Part shown: one piece after another, positions 19,597-27,802 of the stretch
Layout of the letters: the number at the start of each line of letters is the position of its first letter
Position numbering within the stretch: the first letter of the stretch is position 1
DNA from: an uncultured bacterium
GTDB lineage: Bacteria; Bacteroidota; Bacteroidia; Bacteroidales; CAIWKO01
DNA: 30,533 nucleotides
Reading direction: 5' to 3'
Assembly (NCBI GenBank): GCA_903916135.1
Contig: CAIWVT010000413.1
Coordinates: forward strand, 1 to 30,533
Translations under genes and position numbers: made by a program
The notes under the pieces: generated by a model
Seen by the model: the letters and a program-made list of their open reading frames with translations, nothing else
Told to the model about the DNA's origin: nothing
Database searches by the model: none

Positions 19597-21717
19597 CTAC
19601 CTAATCCTTATTTCTCTCAAACGGCAAAATGTTGATGATGATGTGCTAAGTGGTGTAAGTATAATCTGTAATTGTAACCATTGACTCTTTTCAAAGTTGC
19701 TTGAAAAATAACCCGAAAGACCTGTTGTATTTTCTGTTATGGCAGTTCCGCAAGTTACATAAGCACTTGTACTATTTTGTCTATAACTTATCGCTACGCT
19801 TTCTCCTACTGCTAAAGGAGTAGAAAGTTTATATTCAACTTGCTTAAAAGTCTGTTTATCAAAAAATGTTCCTACAGGAATTAAATCAGATTCAATTATG
19901 GCTGGTATTGTCGCTAGTGTCGTAGTTCCAGTATAATCTATCCCGTAAGTTGAGCCCGCTGATGTTGACTGCCACGCATTCCAATATTGAGGTGCAATAC
20001 CAAGTTGACTTTGGTTTGGTATAAGTAGTGTTGAATAACCACTGTAAGTTCCATAAGATGATTGATTTTCTAATCTTAAAGCTAAACCGGTATTTTCACC
20101 TATAAATAAGTTTTGGGTAGGCACAAATGACCAAACTCCACCGCAATTTCCTGTAGAACTTCCTGTTTTGAAATCTTCTATTGAAAAATAGACTCTTCCT
20201 CTTAGATACATAGTTCCACCCCAAACAAAATAAGGTTCAATATAGCTTGCTGGAGTTCCTGCAATTCCTGCACAATAGTCAGGTACTTTTATAACTGGAG
20301 AAGCTGTTGAACCATTTGTTATATAAATGTTTCCTTTGTTTCCAGCAAAAATATATCCCATATTATTTACTGTAATAATTGATGTGACATTGCTTTCGGG
20401 TAAGAAAATTAGGTCTGATGTTTTTGGGTCAATCTGATTCCAAGGATAAACTACATTTCCTGCACAACCAATTAAAATATTGTTTCCTATTTCAGCAATA
20501 CATTGAGCAGTTTCATTGATAGGTAAACTTACTCTTTGGGGGGTAAAATTTATTGTGTCAGAACCAAAACCTGCACCATTTGAAATAGGATAGAATGTAT
20601 TAAAGTATTGAGTGCCAACTGCCCCTGTTGATATATCTAGTGCTGAACCACCTGTTGCTGCTGCATAAACATTAAAAGTAGAATTACCAGTCATTAATAA
20701 ATAATAAGTTGTTCCTTCTGTAACCGCTGTTGGAACTGATGCTCCTGCTCCTGTTGCATAAAAGTAAACTGGTATTCTTACAGTAGAACCTGTAATTCCT
20801 GTGGTGGGACTAGAACCTTCTATAATTTGGCTTATCGTTCCAGTTGTTGTTACTGCTGTATATAAACTAAAAGATTGAATATTTTGTACTTGAGTCAAGG
20901 TAGAATTATCAGGAAAAATAGAACTTATATTATAACCATCTGTATAGTAAATTATATTTTGGTGTCCTACGAAGGCGAAATGATTTCCATTTGTTATCAT
21001 CTTTCCAAGAGCAAAAAGAGTAAAAACTGATTCTAGAGTTACTGTTTTTTTACAATATATATTGAATCCCGAAAAGGCAAACAACCAACCGTTAAATACT
21101 GCGATACTACTTGCATAAGTCTGTGTTAAGTTAGACTGAAACCACAGCGGTTGTGGAACTCCACTAACACTTAGAGTTGAAGAATCGTGAATCCAGATAT
21201 AACCTTGTTTATCGAGTATATAATATCTATATTCAATTCCATTTGTATCATTGTAGGTTTCTACACAATAAGAAAGAGCTACCCCCATTGTATGACTTGT
21301 TGTAAAATTTGCTGTATTTCCAACATTTGCTGAAAAACTTATAGCACTCGAAGATGATGTTGCATAAGTCGTTGAAAGTTTAATTGCTCCAGGAGTTCCG
21401 TCTAGAACGTAATAAGAATTAGTATTTGTAAGCGTGGAAATTGTACTATTTGAAATAGTTACCCAAGAACCTGTTAATAATCCTGTTGTTGGTGTAGTTA
21501 GTGTGGTATAAGGACTTGTGTTAGGTACAGTGAATGTTCCTGTAATCAAGGTTTGTGCTTGATTGTTTCGGGCAAAAGAACACATAACTTCCCCCATTTC
21601 AGTTGAAATATTAACGGCTTGCATATTAGCAATACCTTGATAGGGACTAGGCGAAATACCTTTTTCCCATCCAGAGATTACTATATCATTTGTTCCTTTT
21701 TCTATGTGGTAACTCAT
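19597..21717 (-). CDS. Nozzle-like (gp12-type) tail protein candidate (706 aa)
   Basis: Almost all beta, with blade-like repeats such as FAFVGHQNIIYYTDG, AECIGNNILIGCAGNVVYPW-type segments and GYIFAGNKGNIYIT, which suggest a beta-propeller as in short-tail nozzle proteins. Insertions of about 60 residues (e.g. SNSTISTLTNTNSYYVLD and RIPVYFYATGAGASVPTAVTEGTTYYLL) are common in related uncultured phages. Its place one gene before the adaptor supports the call, and a tail hub is the alternative. The C-terminus is basic-rich (FCRLREIRIR). Confidence 0.6.
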   Translation of the reverse strand: MSYHIEKGTNDIVISGWEKGISPSPYQGIANMQAVNISTEMGEVMCSFARNNQAQTLITGTFTVPNTSPYTTLTTPTTGLLTGSWVTISNSTISTLTNTNSYYVLDGTPGAIKLSTTYATSSSSAISFSANVGNTANFTTSHTMGVALSYCVETYNDTNGIEYRYYILDKQGYIWIHDSSTLSVSGVPQPLWFQSNLTQTYASSIAVFNGWLFAFSGFNIYCKKTVTLESVFTLFALGKMITNGNHFAFVGHQNIIYYTDGYNISSIFPDNSTLTQVQNIQSFSLYTAVTTTGTISQIIEGSSPTTGITGSTVRIPVYFYATGAGASVPTAVTEGTTYYLLMTGNSTFNVYAAATGGSALDISTGAVGTQYFNTFYPISNGAGFGSDTINFTPQRVSLPINETAQCIAEIGNNILIGCAGNVVYPWNQIDPKTSDLIFLPESNVTSIITVNNMGYIFAGNKGNIYITNGSTASPVIKVPDYCAGIAGTPASYIEPYFVWGGTMYLRGRVYFSIEDFKTGSSTGNCGGVWSFVPTQNLFIGENTGLALRLENQSSYGTYSGYSTLLIPNQSQLGIAPQYWNAWQSTSAGSTYGIDYTGTTTLATIPAIIESDLIPVGTFFDKQTFKQVEYKLSTPLAVGESVAISYRQNSTSAYVTCGTAITENTTGLSGYFSSNFEKSQWLQLQIILTPLSTSSSTFCRLREIRIR

Positions 21718-21718
21718 A

Positions 21719-22432
21719 TTATATAAAATTTAAAAGAAATGAGGGGTTTGAAGCTGTTGGTACATTACACACAAAGTTTCCATCTACAATAAAAGTCGCT
21801 ATAGAGTCAGCACCATTTGTTGTTATTGCATTTCCTGCTCCTGTAACACTACAAGTTCCGAAGTCAGCAGTAACCCAAGAAAGTATTACTACTCCATTTG
21901 CACTTGTCCCAGTATTTCCTCTTCCTCCGCAACCGTACGCACCTTGTCCATTTGTTCCTTGTGTTATATTGTCACCACCACCTCCACCACCGCCGTAATA
22001 AACCGAACTTCCCGTAATTGAATTTGCTGTCCCATCACCACCATTACCACCAAGATTAGTCGAACCATTACTTCCTGTCGCACCATCTCCCGCGCCACCC
22101 CCTGCTGCAAAAAGATATCTAACACCTCCAGCATAAGTTGTGTTTCCACTCGTTCCCCCTTTTCCCCAAATTCCTGTATCTCCACCACCCTTACCACCCC
22201 GTGCTGTTATTGTTGAAAATATTGAGGAACCTCCTGTATCACCGGCAACTTGTGATGATGGTTGATATGTTTTACCAGTTCCAACTGTTACTGAATATGT
22301 TTGTGATGTTACTGAAAGGGCTGCATTATATAATACTTCGCCTCCTCCACCACCAGCAGGATAAACAGTGCCTGACTGACCGCCACCCGCTGCACCTCCA
22401 GCACCTACAACTAATGCTTTTAAAGTTGACAT
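21719..22432 (-). CDS. Glycine-rich tail-tip adhesin (237 aa)
   Basis: About a third of the residues are glycine, in blocks such as GGAAGGGQSG, YPAGGGGGEVLY, GGKGGGDTG, GGGAGDG and YYGGGGGGGDN (about 10-165), ending with a beta domain (VVILSWVTADFG... FLLNFI). This is the hallmark of polyglycine-II fibre adhesins, such as the gp38 group, where variable loops between glycine blocks set host range. It is downstream of a fibre gene, as expected. Confidence 0.75.
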   Translation of the reverse strand: MSTLKALVVGAGGAAGGGQSGTVYPAGGGGGEVLYNAALSVTSQTYSVTVGTGKTYQPSSQVAGDTGGSSIFSTITARGGKGGGDTGIWGKGGTSGNTTYAGGVRYLFAAGGGAGDGATGSNGSTNLGGNGGDGTANSITGSSVYYGGGGGGGDNITQGTNGQGAYGCGGRGNTGTSANGVVILSWVTADFGTCSVTGAGNAITTNGADSIATFIVDGNFVCNVPTASNPSFLLNFI

Positions 22433-22433
22433 A

Positions 22434-23555
22434 TTATTGTGTTGCCATTAACATACCTATGAACGTGTTTGTCCCAGTACATCTAAAACCATAAACTGTA
22501 ATTGCTCCTTGGGTTGGTTTTGCTGCTCCGACCGTAATCCAAGTAATCCCAGAAAACCAAGTTATTGTATGTACACCTGTGACTTCTACCATAAAACATT
22601 GACCTGCTGAAAAACCTGACTGAGTAAATGTTTCATCTCCTCCAAGTGTTCGTGTAAATATATTTCCAAGTGTTCCATCAAGTGCTTGTGCTCCCATTGG
22701 AGTAACCGTCTGAACATTTTTAGTAAAGGTTTGTGCTGCACTCCAGGTGTTTGCTGTAGCTATAGTTGTTGCTAGAGTCGTATATGTTGAGTTTGTCGAA
22801 TTGTCGCCTGTGTTAGAACCTGAAACTGATACTGCACCTGCTCCTATTGTAAGTGCTGAAGTATTCGCTACATTTCCAGTTAAAGTAACTGTTCCTGTAT
22901 TTACAGTAAGTGCAGTAGTTAAAGTAGCGTTTGTTACTGCACTTGCTGTTGTAGCCGTTCCTGCATTTCCAGTAACACTACCTGTAATTGCATTTGTGCA
23001 AGTAATATTGGTAGCCCATAATTTCGTAAGTCTTGAACCTGTTAATCCGATTGTTTGTCCAGAAGTTTGGTCTACTAATACGGCAGTTGTTGGTGCAGTA
23101 GTCGATGTTGCTGCATTACCTGTACAAGAAGCAGAACTTCCATCAATACTTGTAATACCAGTTAAAACTAAAGCTTCACTTGCCCTATTGATAGCCACAC
23201 TTGTAGTACCAATATACATAGTTTGATTTGCGTTTGCTTTACCATTAAAAGTGCTCCAATCGGTAGTCGACAATGCTCCACGAACTGAAGCAGAAGCTGT
23301 TGGTAAATTAAATTTATGGTCGCCACTCGCATTATCAACTATGGCAAAGTCGCTTCCTGAAGTTCCTACCGTCAAGGTTTGGTTAGCAGTTATGTCTGAG
23401 TTTATTGAATTTATACCGTTACCTGTTACTGGTAAATCTACAAGAAGTCTGTGAGTAGTTGGGTCAGCATATAAAGGTACAATTACTCCAGTTCCAGTCG
23501 AAGCTAGTGCTGTAAGTGTTGGTCTTGAATTTTCATCTAATTTTGCTACTCCCAT
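22434..23555 (-). CDS. Tail fibre with DENxRP head repeat (373 aa)
   Basis: Residues 1-45 are a DENxRP repeat unit (AKLDENSRPTLTALAST...YADPTTHRLLVDL) also present in two copies in the next upstream gene. A typical fibre shaft follows, with TQT/NQTLTVGTSGSDF, ASASVRGALSTTDWSTFNGK (a common fibre motif) and a long repetitive Ala/Thr segment (NAGTATTAS, about 185-245). The last 100 residues (SAAQTFTKNVQTVT...) form a likely C-terminal beta tip. The protein probably binds the host surface. Confidence 0.75.
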   Translation of the reverse strand: MGVAKLDENSRPTLTALASTGTGVIVPLYADPTTHRLLVDLPVTGNGINSINSDITANQTLTVGTSGSDFAIVDNASGDHKFNLPTASASVRGALSTTDWSTFNGKANANQTMYIGTTSVAINRASEALVLTGITSIDGSSASCTGNAATSTTAPTTAVLVDQTSGQTIGLTGSRLTKLWATNITCTNAITGSVTGNAGTATTASAVTNATLTTALTVNTGTVTLTGNVANTSALTIGAGAVSVSGSNTGDNSTNSTYTTLATTIATANTWSAAQTFTKNVQTVTPMGAQALDGTLGNIFTRTLGGDETFTQSGFSAGQCFMVEVTGVHTITWFSGITWITVGAAKPTQGAITVYGFRCTGTNTFIGMLMATQ

Positions 23556-23566
23556 AATATTTATAT

Positions 23567-23848
23567 TTAAAGTGAATCTATTAAAATTTGACCTTCTGCA
23601 TCTGCATAAACTTCTACTATTGAACCATCACCTGCTGAAGATAAAGCTGTCCAAACTGGTACGCTATTCTCATCTAACATAGCATTTCCTGAATTATTAC
23701 CGTTATCACTACCCGTTGTGTTATTATCTACTTTTAAAGAATTATTTGTTGGATTTGCTTTACCTTGCTTAATTGTAATTCCGTCTGATGAACTAACAGC
23801 TATAATTGTTGGTCTATTATTTTCATCCATTTTGGCGTTATATCCCAT
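23567..23848 (-). CDS. Fibre-associated protein made of two DENxRP repeats (93 aa)
   Basis: I use the ATG at 23848 (MGYNAKMDENNRP), just after the upstream stop; the open frame to 23905 lies over the preceding gene. Two units of about 40 residues, AKMDENNRPTIIAVSSSDG and AMLDENSVPVWTALSSAG, share the pattern DEN.(R)P..TALSS..G....YAD....LLID with the N-terminus of the next fibre. It may be an adaptor that docks fibres to the virion, or a split remnant. Confidence 0.65.
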   Translation of the reverse strand: MGYNAKMDENNRPTIIAVSSSDGITIKQGKANPTNNSLKVDNNTTGSDNGNNSGNAMLDENSVPVWTALSSAGDGSIVEVYADAEGQILIDSL

Positions 23849-23853
23849 ATATT

Positions 23854-24195
23854 TTAAACAAATTCTTGAATACTTATAACTGAACCTGCTAATGAAGCTA
23901 TACAATTTACTGCTAAAGTGTTGTAATCATATTCTGACATTTCATATACTGAACCCAGTTGTGTCAAAGTTATTCCACTATTTAATACTGCTGGATTTGA
24001 ACCAAAACCTATAGAAATAGTATTTGCTGACAAGTTGACTATTGCAAGTCCTTTTCTATTTGCATTTGAAGCTACAGCAAGTGCAGAAGTTACTCCAACT
24101 GTTGATGTGGTAGGTGCTGAAGGTGTTAAAGCAGTTTTAGTGCTTACTACACCTGATATTGTGGCGGAACCGCCTATGCCTGGATTTTGGGACAT
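23854..24195 (-). CDS. Small beta-sandwich virion protein, copy 2 (113 aa)
   Basis: Pattern NxNRKGLAIVNLSANTISIGFG followed by strand-turn-strand (GSVYEMSEYDYNTLAVNC) and a close ISIQEFV. This motif (A.R.G..I.N......I.FG) is frequent in small phage virion proteins, possibly capsid decoration or fibre bases. The gene at 24681-24989 is a paralogue with the same order of motifs. Confidence 0.65.
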   Translation of the reverse strand: MSQNPGIGGSATISGVVSTKTALTPSAPTTSTVGVTSALAVASNANRKGLAIVNLSANTISIGFGSNPAVLNSGITLTQLGSVYEMSEYDYNTLAVNCIASLAGSVISIQEFV

Positions 24196-24197
24196 AA

Positions 24198-24674
24198 TTA
24201 TAATTGATTAGCGAACTCTTTTATTTTTGAATGTTTTGCGTGAATTACTTTTAATAATTCTTCTGAATTTGCTTCATTTCTATTTAGAACAGTTTCTCTT
24301 TGATTTAAAGCTCCTTCTTTAGAAGCAAGGAAACTTTCTTTTTCTGAGTGTTTTGTGTTGATTTGTGAAATTTCAGATTTTAATGAATTAAGTTCTTTTT
24401 CACTCTTTGAAATATCTGATAAGATTGATTGTCTTTTATCTTCTAAATCTGATAAGGTTTTTACAAGTGCCTTTCTTTCAATATCTTTATCCGCAACAAA
24501 AGAAGTCTGTTCATTTAATTGAAGTGTATTCTGACCTATTGTATAATTTTGACTTGCTATTATCTTTTTATTTTGTTCTATTGATTGTTCTTGAATACCA
24601 ATCTGTCCACGATAGTTTTCTATCATATTTTCCATATCTCTAAAATTACTAATTGGATTTGGTGTGTTTTGCAT
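24198..24674 (-). CDS. Coiled-coil virion-region protein, copy 2 (158 aa)
   Basis: Almost entirely helical and heptad-rich: YRGQIGIQEQSIEQNKK, then DLEDKRQSILSDISKSEKELNSLKSEI and KEGALNQRETVLNRNEAN. It is one of a tandem pair with the gene at 24991-25698, each followed by a small beta protein. Both contain DLEDKR in the middle. It may trimerise as a fibre rod or brace the capsid. No family named. Confidence 0.65.
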   Translation of the reverse strand: MQNTPNPISNFRDMENMIENYRGQIGIQEQSIEQNKKIIASQNYTIGQNTLQLNEQTSFVADKDIERKALVKTLSDLEDKRQSILSDISKSEKELNSLKSEISQINTKHSEKESFLASKEGALNQRETVLNRNEANSEELLKVIHAKHSKIKEFANQL

Positions 24675-24680
24675 AATGTT

Positions 24681-24989
24681 CTAAGGTGCTACTTCTAAAA
24701 CTACGAACTTTGGTGAAGTTCCTGCGACCGTTATTATTCCATCATATATCGTTCCATCAAAAAAACTTAATGAACCTCCAAGTCCATCACTATCACCTGT
24801 TCCTCCTTTTATAACAAAATGAAAAACTGATGATGTAGCTCCTGAACCTAAAAGTACAAATAATGGATTTGTTCCAACATTTTGTATAGCCCATCCAATT
24901 CTTGCAGGATTAGCTACTAGAGCTGTTCCTGCTGAAGTTACTATAGATGGAGTATTTGAGTTTTGTGTTGATGTAATTCCTATTCCCAT
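24681..24989 (-). CDS. Small beta-sandwich virion protein, copy 1 (102 aa)
   Basis: Pattern AGTALVANPARIGWAIQNVGTNPLFVLLG, a middle strand pair (GGTGDSDGLGGSLSFFDG) and a closing FVVLEVAP. It aligns by eye with the protein at 23854-24195 (VA.....IQNVGTNPLFVLLGSG against VA.N.NRKGLAIVNLSANTISIGFGS). It could be a decoration or a fibre-base protein. It abuts its upstream coiled-coil partner with a one-base gap. Confidence 0.65.
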   Translation of the reverse strand: MGIGITSTQNSNTPSIVTSAGTALVANPARIGWAIQNVGTNPLFVLLGSGATSSVFHFVIKGGTGDSDGLGGSLSFFDGTIYDGIITVAGTSPKFVVLEVAP

Positions 24990-24990
24990 A

Positions 24991-25698
24991 CTATTTTTTG
25001 TTTATTCTCGCCATAGCTCTTTCAAGTGTATTTCTTTGGTCTGCTAGACGGACTTTTTCTTCACTAATAAATTTAATATCTAATTCTAAACTTTCTTTTA
25101 ACATCTGATTTTCTCTTTCTCTTATTGCAACCCCAGCATCTTTAGTATTAATTGCTTGAGTCCTTTCGGCACATTCTTTAATGGTTCTATCTCTAGTAAC
25201 TTCGGCAAGTTTAAGTGCTTTTTGGGTTTCAATTTCGTTATCTTCTGTTTTTTTAAGGACTTTCGCAATTTCATTTTTGATTGTATTTATTTTAAATACC
25301 GTTTCTTTTTCCTTTTTCAATCTTGATTCCAAAACTCCTTTATCTTTTCTAATTATTATTTGTTCCTTTATTAACTGTTCCCCCTTTTCTTTTATTTGTT
25401 TTCTTTGCTCATTCACTTCGTTCCATTCTTTAGTTAAAGGAAGTAATAATAATTTTCTTTTATCTTCTAAATCTTGTATTTCTATCTTTGTCGAGGCTAA
25501 CTTATCTATAAGTGATTTAAGTTCTTTGTTTACCTCATCTTTCATCCCACTTATAAAGTCTTTCTGTTGTTTTTCTAATGATAAAAGTGTAATTCTTAAT
25601 GCGTCTATTTTTCTAGCAATAAGTAAACCCTCATCAATTTGTTTTTTTTTCTGATTTGCAAGTTCGGTATTTATAACTGATTTAGGTAGAAGTTTCAT
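24991..25698 (-). CDS. Coiled-coil virion-region protein, copy 1 (235 aa)
   Basis: Long continuous coiled coil (about 15-230), strongly charged, e.g. KIDALRITLLSLEKQQKDF, DLEDKRKLLLLPLTKEW, KEKGEQLIKEQIIIRKDKG. There is no transmembrane segment and no enzyme motif. It pairs with a small beta protein downstream, and the same pairing follows again. A structural or scaffold-like role in the virion is inferred. Confidence 0.65.
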   Translation of the reverse strand: MKLLPKSVINTELANQKKKQIDEGLLIARKIDALRITLLSLEKQQKDFISGMKDEVNKELKSLIDKLASTKIEIQDLEDKRKLLLLPLTKEWNEVNEQRKQIKEKGEQLIKEQIIIRKDKGVLESRLKKEKETVFKINTIKNEIAKVLKKTEDNEIETQKALKLAEVTRDRTIKECAERTQAINTKDAGVAIRERENQMLKESLELDIKFISEEKVRLADQRNTLERAMARINKK

Positions 25699-25711
25699 AG
25701 TTTTACAACAT

Positions 25712-26176
25712 TTAGATTACTGAATTAGGCATAACACCCTTCTCAATTATTTCTGCATCTTTAAATGCTTGGTTTAAGTCATCTTTTCCAGACACTGCTT
25801 TAGAACCTTTCAATCTTTTTTCATCAAGAGTTGGTTTTCCTTGTTTGGTAGTAGCTCTTGATTCAGGTAATGCAAGCAAGCATTTTTCTATCATAGGTTC
25901 AAGAATCTTTTCGTTAAATGTAGGTGGTAATCCTCCTCCCATTTTTGACATTTTATTGTATTCTTTACCTGCGTAAAATTCTCTTACTGCTAACTTGTAA
26001 GCAAATTTCTTTCGTATCTCTTGAATATTCTCTAATGTCTCATTAGGAATTATAAGAGGTACTGTTCTATTTGCTGGAAAGGTATATTCTTTATTATTCC
26101 AAAGTGCTGTAAAATCTTCATCTGTTGGGTTAGTAAATCTAAAAACTCCGTCAAAATCTTTTGTTATTGTATCCAT
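25712..26176 (-). CDS. Conserved virion-region protein (154 aa)
   Basis: The start DFDGVFRFTNPTDEDFTALWNNKEYTFPANRTVPLIIPN is a recurrent beta domain beside phage capsid and decoration genes, followed by a helical KKFAYKLAVREFYAGKEYNK segment and a charged tail. Function unknown; it may be a small head or connector protein. It is preceded by a leader with two hairpins: 26238-26278 and one at 26183-26200 of which the loop (ACCTGAA) is shared with the leader of the scaffold gene. Confidence 0.6.
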   Translation of the reverse strand: MDTITKDFDGVFRFTNPTDEDFTALWNNKEYTFPANRTVPLIIPNETLENIQEIRKKFAYKLAVREFYAGKEYNKMSKMGGGLPPTFNEKILEPMIEKCLLALPESRATTKQGKPTLDEKRLKGSKAVSGKDDLNQAFKDAEIIEKGVMPNSVI

Positions 26177-26182
26177 AATATT

Positions 26183-26200
26183 GGCTTGTTCAGGTCAGCC
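26183..26200 (-). promoter_or_regulatory. Start-proximal hairpin with ACCTGAA loop (first copy)
   Basis: On the minus strand GGCTG-ACCTGAA-CAAGCC folds as GGCT/AGCC and ends 7 bases before the ATG at 26176. The same element, GGCTGA-ACCTGAA-TCAGTCC, ends 9 bases before the ATG at 30184. The similarity between unlinked leaders suggests a shared translational control or ribosome-access element. Confidence 0.5.
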
Positions 26201-26237
26201 ACACCTATTTAATATTATTAATCGAACCGAACTTTTA

Positions 26238-26278
26238 TCGGCTCATCTCCACCCTATTTAAAGGGCAGAGTGAACCGA
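26238..26278 (-). promoter_or_regulatory. Long perfect-like intergenic hairpin
   Basis: About 17 paired bases, with one bulged base, close a TTAAAT loop: minus strand TCGGTTCACTCTGCCCT pairs with AGGGTGGAGATGAGCCGA. There is no following U-run, so a plain intrinsic terminator is unlikely. It separates the decoration gene (26289-27110) from the 154-aa gene. An RNA-processing site or message stabiliser for the abundant capsid transcript is likely. Confidence 0.6.
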
Positions 26279-26288
26279 CAAAAACGAA

Positions 26289-27110
26289 CTATAAACTAAC
26301 GTAAACCATTCCACATTCTGCTGATGTCAAAGTTTGTGCTGAAACACCAATTTGAGGAACTGTTGTCAAAGTTGCTACACCTACTGTGCCTGCTGTTGTC
26401 TTTGAACATCCGATTGGATAACCTACATTTGTAATTGTAGAATCTACCAATACGTTAAACATACCTTTTACACCTACGAAAGCATACTGGTCAACACCAG
26501 CTGCTGTTAGTTTTCCAGTAGTTGCATTGAATGTACCTGCAACTGAAGCTGCTACTGGGTACAATGAAATTCCTATTGGAGCACCTGTAGCTGTTGTAAT
26601 TGGAGTTTGTATAACATTCTTATAAGGACTCTGCATCAAAGTTATCTTTGACGTTGCATCCAAGGTTACTAGGATATTGTCTTCTAGAGTTACTACGAAT
26701 GTAGCACCATTTGCGGCTACTGCATGTGAAGCAATTCTAAAAGATTGACCAATACCTAAACCTGCTGTTACTGAAGCATAACCTCCTTGAAATTGATTTA
26801 CATTCAAGACTGTTGAACCGTTAGTAACTAAAATCTGATTTTTTCCTATTGAAGCTGGATAAGCAGTTGGAACAGTCATAGCTAATTTATGGAATGCTAC
26901 TACCTCTGCTTCTGATTGAAGTAAGTTACCTGAAACAAGTGCTACTGCACCGTTTGAAACAAGGGCTACTTGTCTTCCATCATCAAGAATGAATCTTGTA
27001 CCAACTTCCCTTGCGACTGATGGCAACACATCACCTGTACCTGCTGTGGTAGAGGTTGCTTGGTGCATATAGTCGAATGGGGATGATTTGAAATCTGATA
27101 TTACTGACAT
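26289..27110 (-). CDS. Capsid decoration or head protein (273 aa)
   Basis: Two parts are seen: an N-terminal RFILDDGRQVALVSNGAVALVSGNLLQSEAEV segment like capsid-decoration beta domains, and a C-terminal region (about 175-273) with GTFNATTGKLTAAG...GVKGMFNVLVDSTI and IGVSAQTLTSAECGMVYVSL. The same segments recur next to capsid genes in uncultured phages. It lies two genes after the capsid. Assignment as decoration protein is inferred from place and composition. Confidence 0.6.
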   Translation of the reverse strand: MSVISDFKSSPFDYMHQATSTTAGTGDVLPSVAREVGTRFILDDGRQVALVSNGAVALVSGNLLQSEAEVVAFHKLAMTVPTAYPASIGKNQILVTNGSTVLNVNQFQGGYASVTAGLGIGQSFRIASHAVAANGATFVVTLEDNILVTLDATSKITLMQSPYKNVIQTPITTATGAPIGISLYPVAASVAGTFNATTGKLTAAGVDQYAFVGVKGMFNVLVDSTITNVGYPIGCSKTTAGTVGVATLTTVPQIGVSAQTLTSAECGMVYVSL

Positions 27111-27143
27111 AATTTTTTTTAATTAACGAACTTAATAAACGAA

Positions 27144-27773
27144 CTAAGAAGCTGTTGGATATACTAAGAAATAATAAGGTGTACCACCGATTGCTATCTC
27201 AACAGTTCTTGCTGTTCCTGACATAGTCAATGCTGTAGTATTCTTAGGATTATCTATAATAATTCCATTTGCTCCTGTACCTGCTCCAGTAATTTTCTTT
27301 GCTGAAGCAATAGCAATTCCATTTGTAAATGTTGCTAACCCTGTTTGAGTTAGAGCACCTGTAATAGTGGTTGCTGGTGTAATTGTAACTGCACCTGTTG
27401 AAGTACCTGCGATTGTTATAGTCCCTGAACCTGCTGCATCTATTGTAAGAGGGGCATTTGTTCCTGAAGTTATAACTTTAACGCCTGCACCATTTCCTGC
27501 TGCCAAACCTTTAACATTTACTCCATCTGCTTGTAAAGCAGTTGAAGCGTCAACATTGAAAGCTGGGTTTGTAAGTCCGTTAAGACCTACAGCCAATGCT
27601 TGTGCAGAACTTGAAGTTATTGTTCCAAGTGCTGTAAGTGACGAACCATTAATGGTTGTACCTGCTGGAAGTAAAACTGTTGCGGCCCCTGAGAAATCAA
27701 CTGGTAGGTCTGTATTTAAACCTCCTGCTACTTCTACTCCTGGGTCGTAATTTTCTATATTGAGTGAACTCAT
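27144..27773 (-). CDS. Thr/Gly/Ala-rich beta-repeat head fibre or decoration protein (209 aa)
   Basis: The body is short beta repeats of the type TITSSSAQALAVG, TITIAGTSTGAVTITPATTITGAL and TFTNGIAIASAKKITG, typical of fibre shafts, ending YYFLVYPTAS. It is the first gene after the capsid. In related phages proteins of this kind act as head fibres that bind glycans or as decoration proteins. No specific homologue can be named. Confidence 0.6.
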   Translation of the reverse strand: MSSLNIENYDPGVEVAGGLNTDLPVDFSGAATVLLPAGTTINGSSLTALGTITSSSAQALAVGLNGLTNPAFNVDASTALQADGVNVKGLAAGNGAGVKVITSGTNAPLTIDAAGSGTITIAGTSTGAVTITPATTITGALTQTGLATFTNGIAIASAKKITGAGTGANGIIIDNPKNTTALTMSGTARTVEIAIGGTPYYFLVYPTAS

Positions 27774-27802
27774 ATTAGTGTTTTAAATTAAGCTAATAAA
27801 AG

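Noticed and set aside
22747..23226. Plus-strand ORF of 159 codons
   Set aside because: It is antisense to the Ala/Thr-rich fibre; the Val/Ala-rich translation is the mirror of that repetitive coding sequence.
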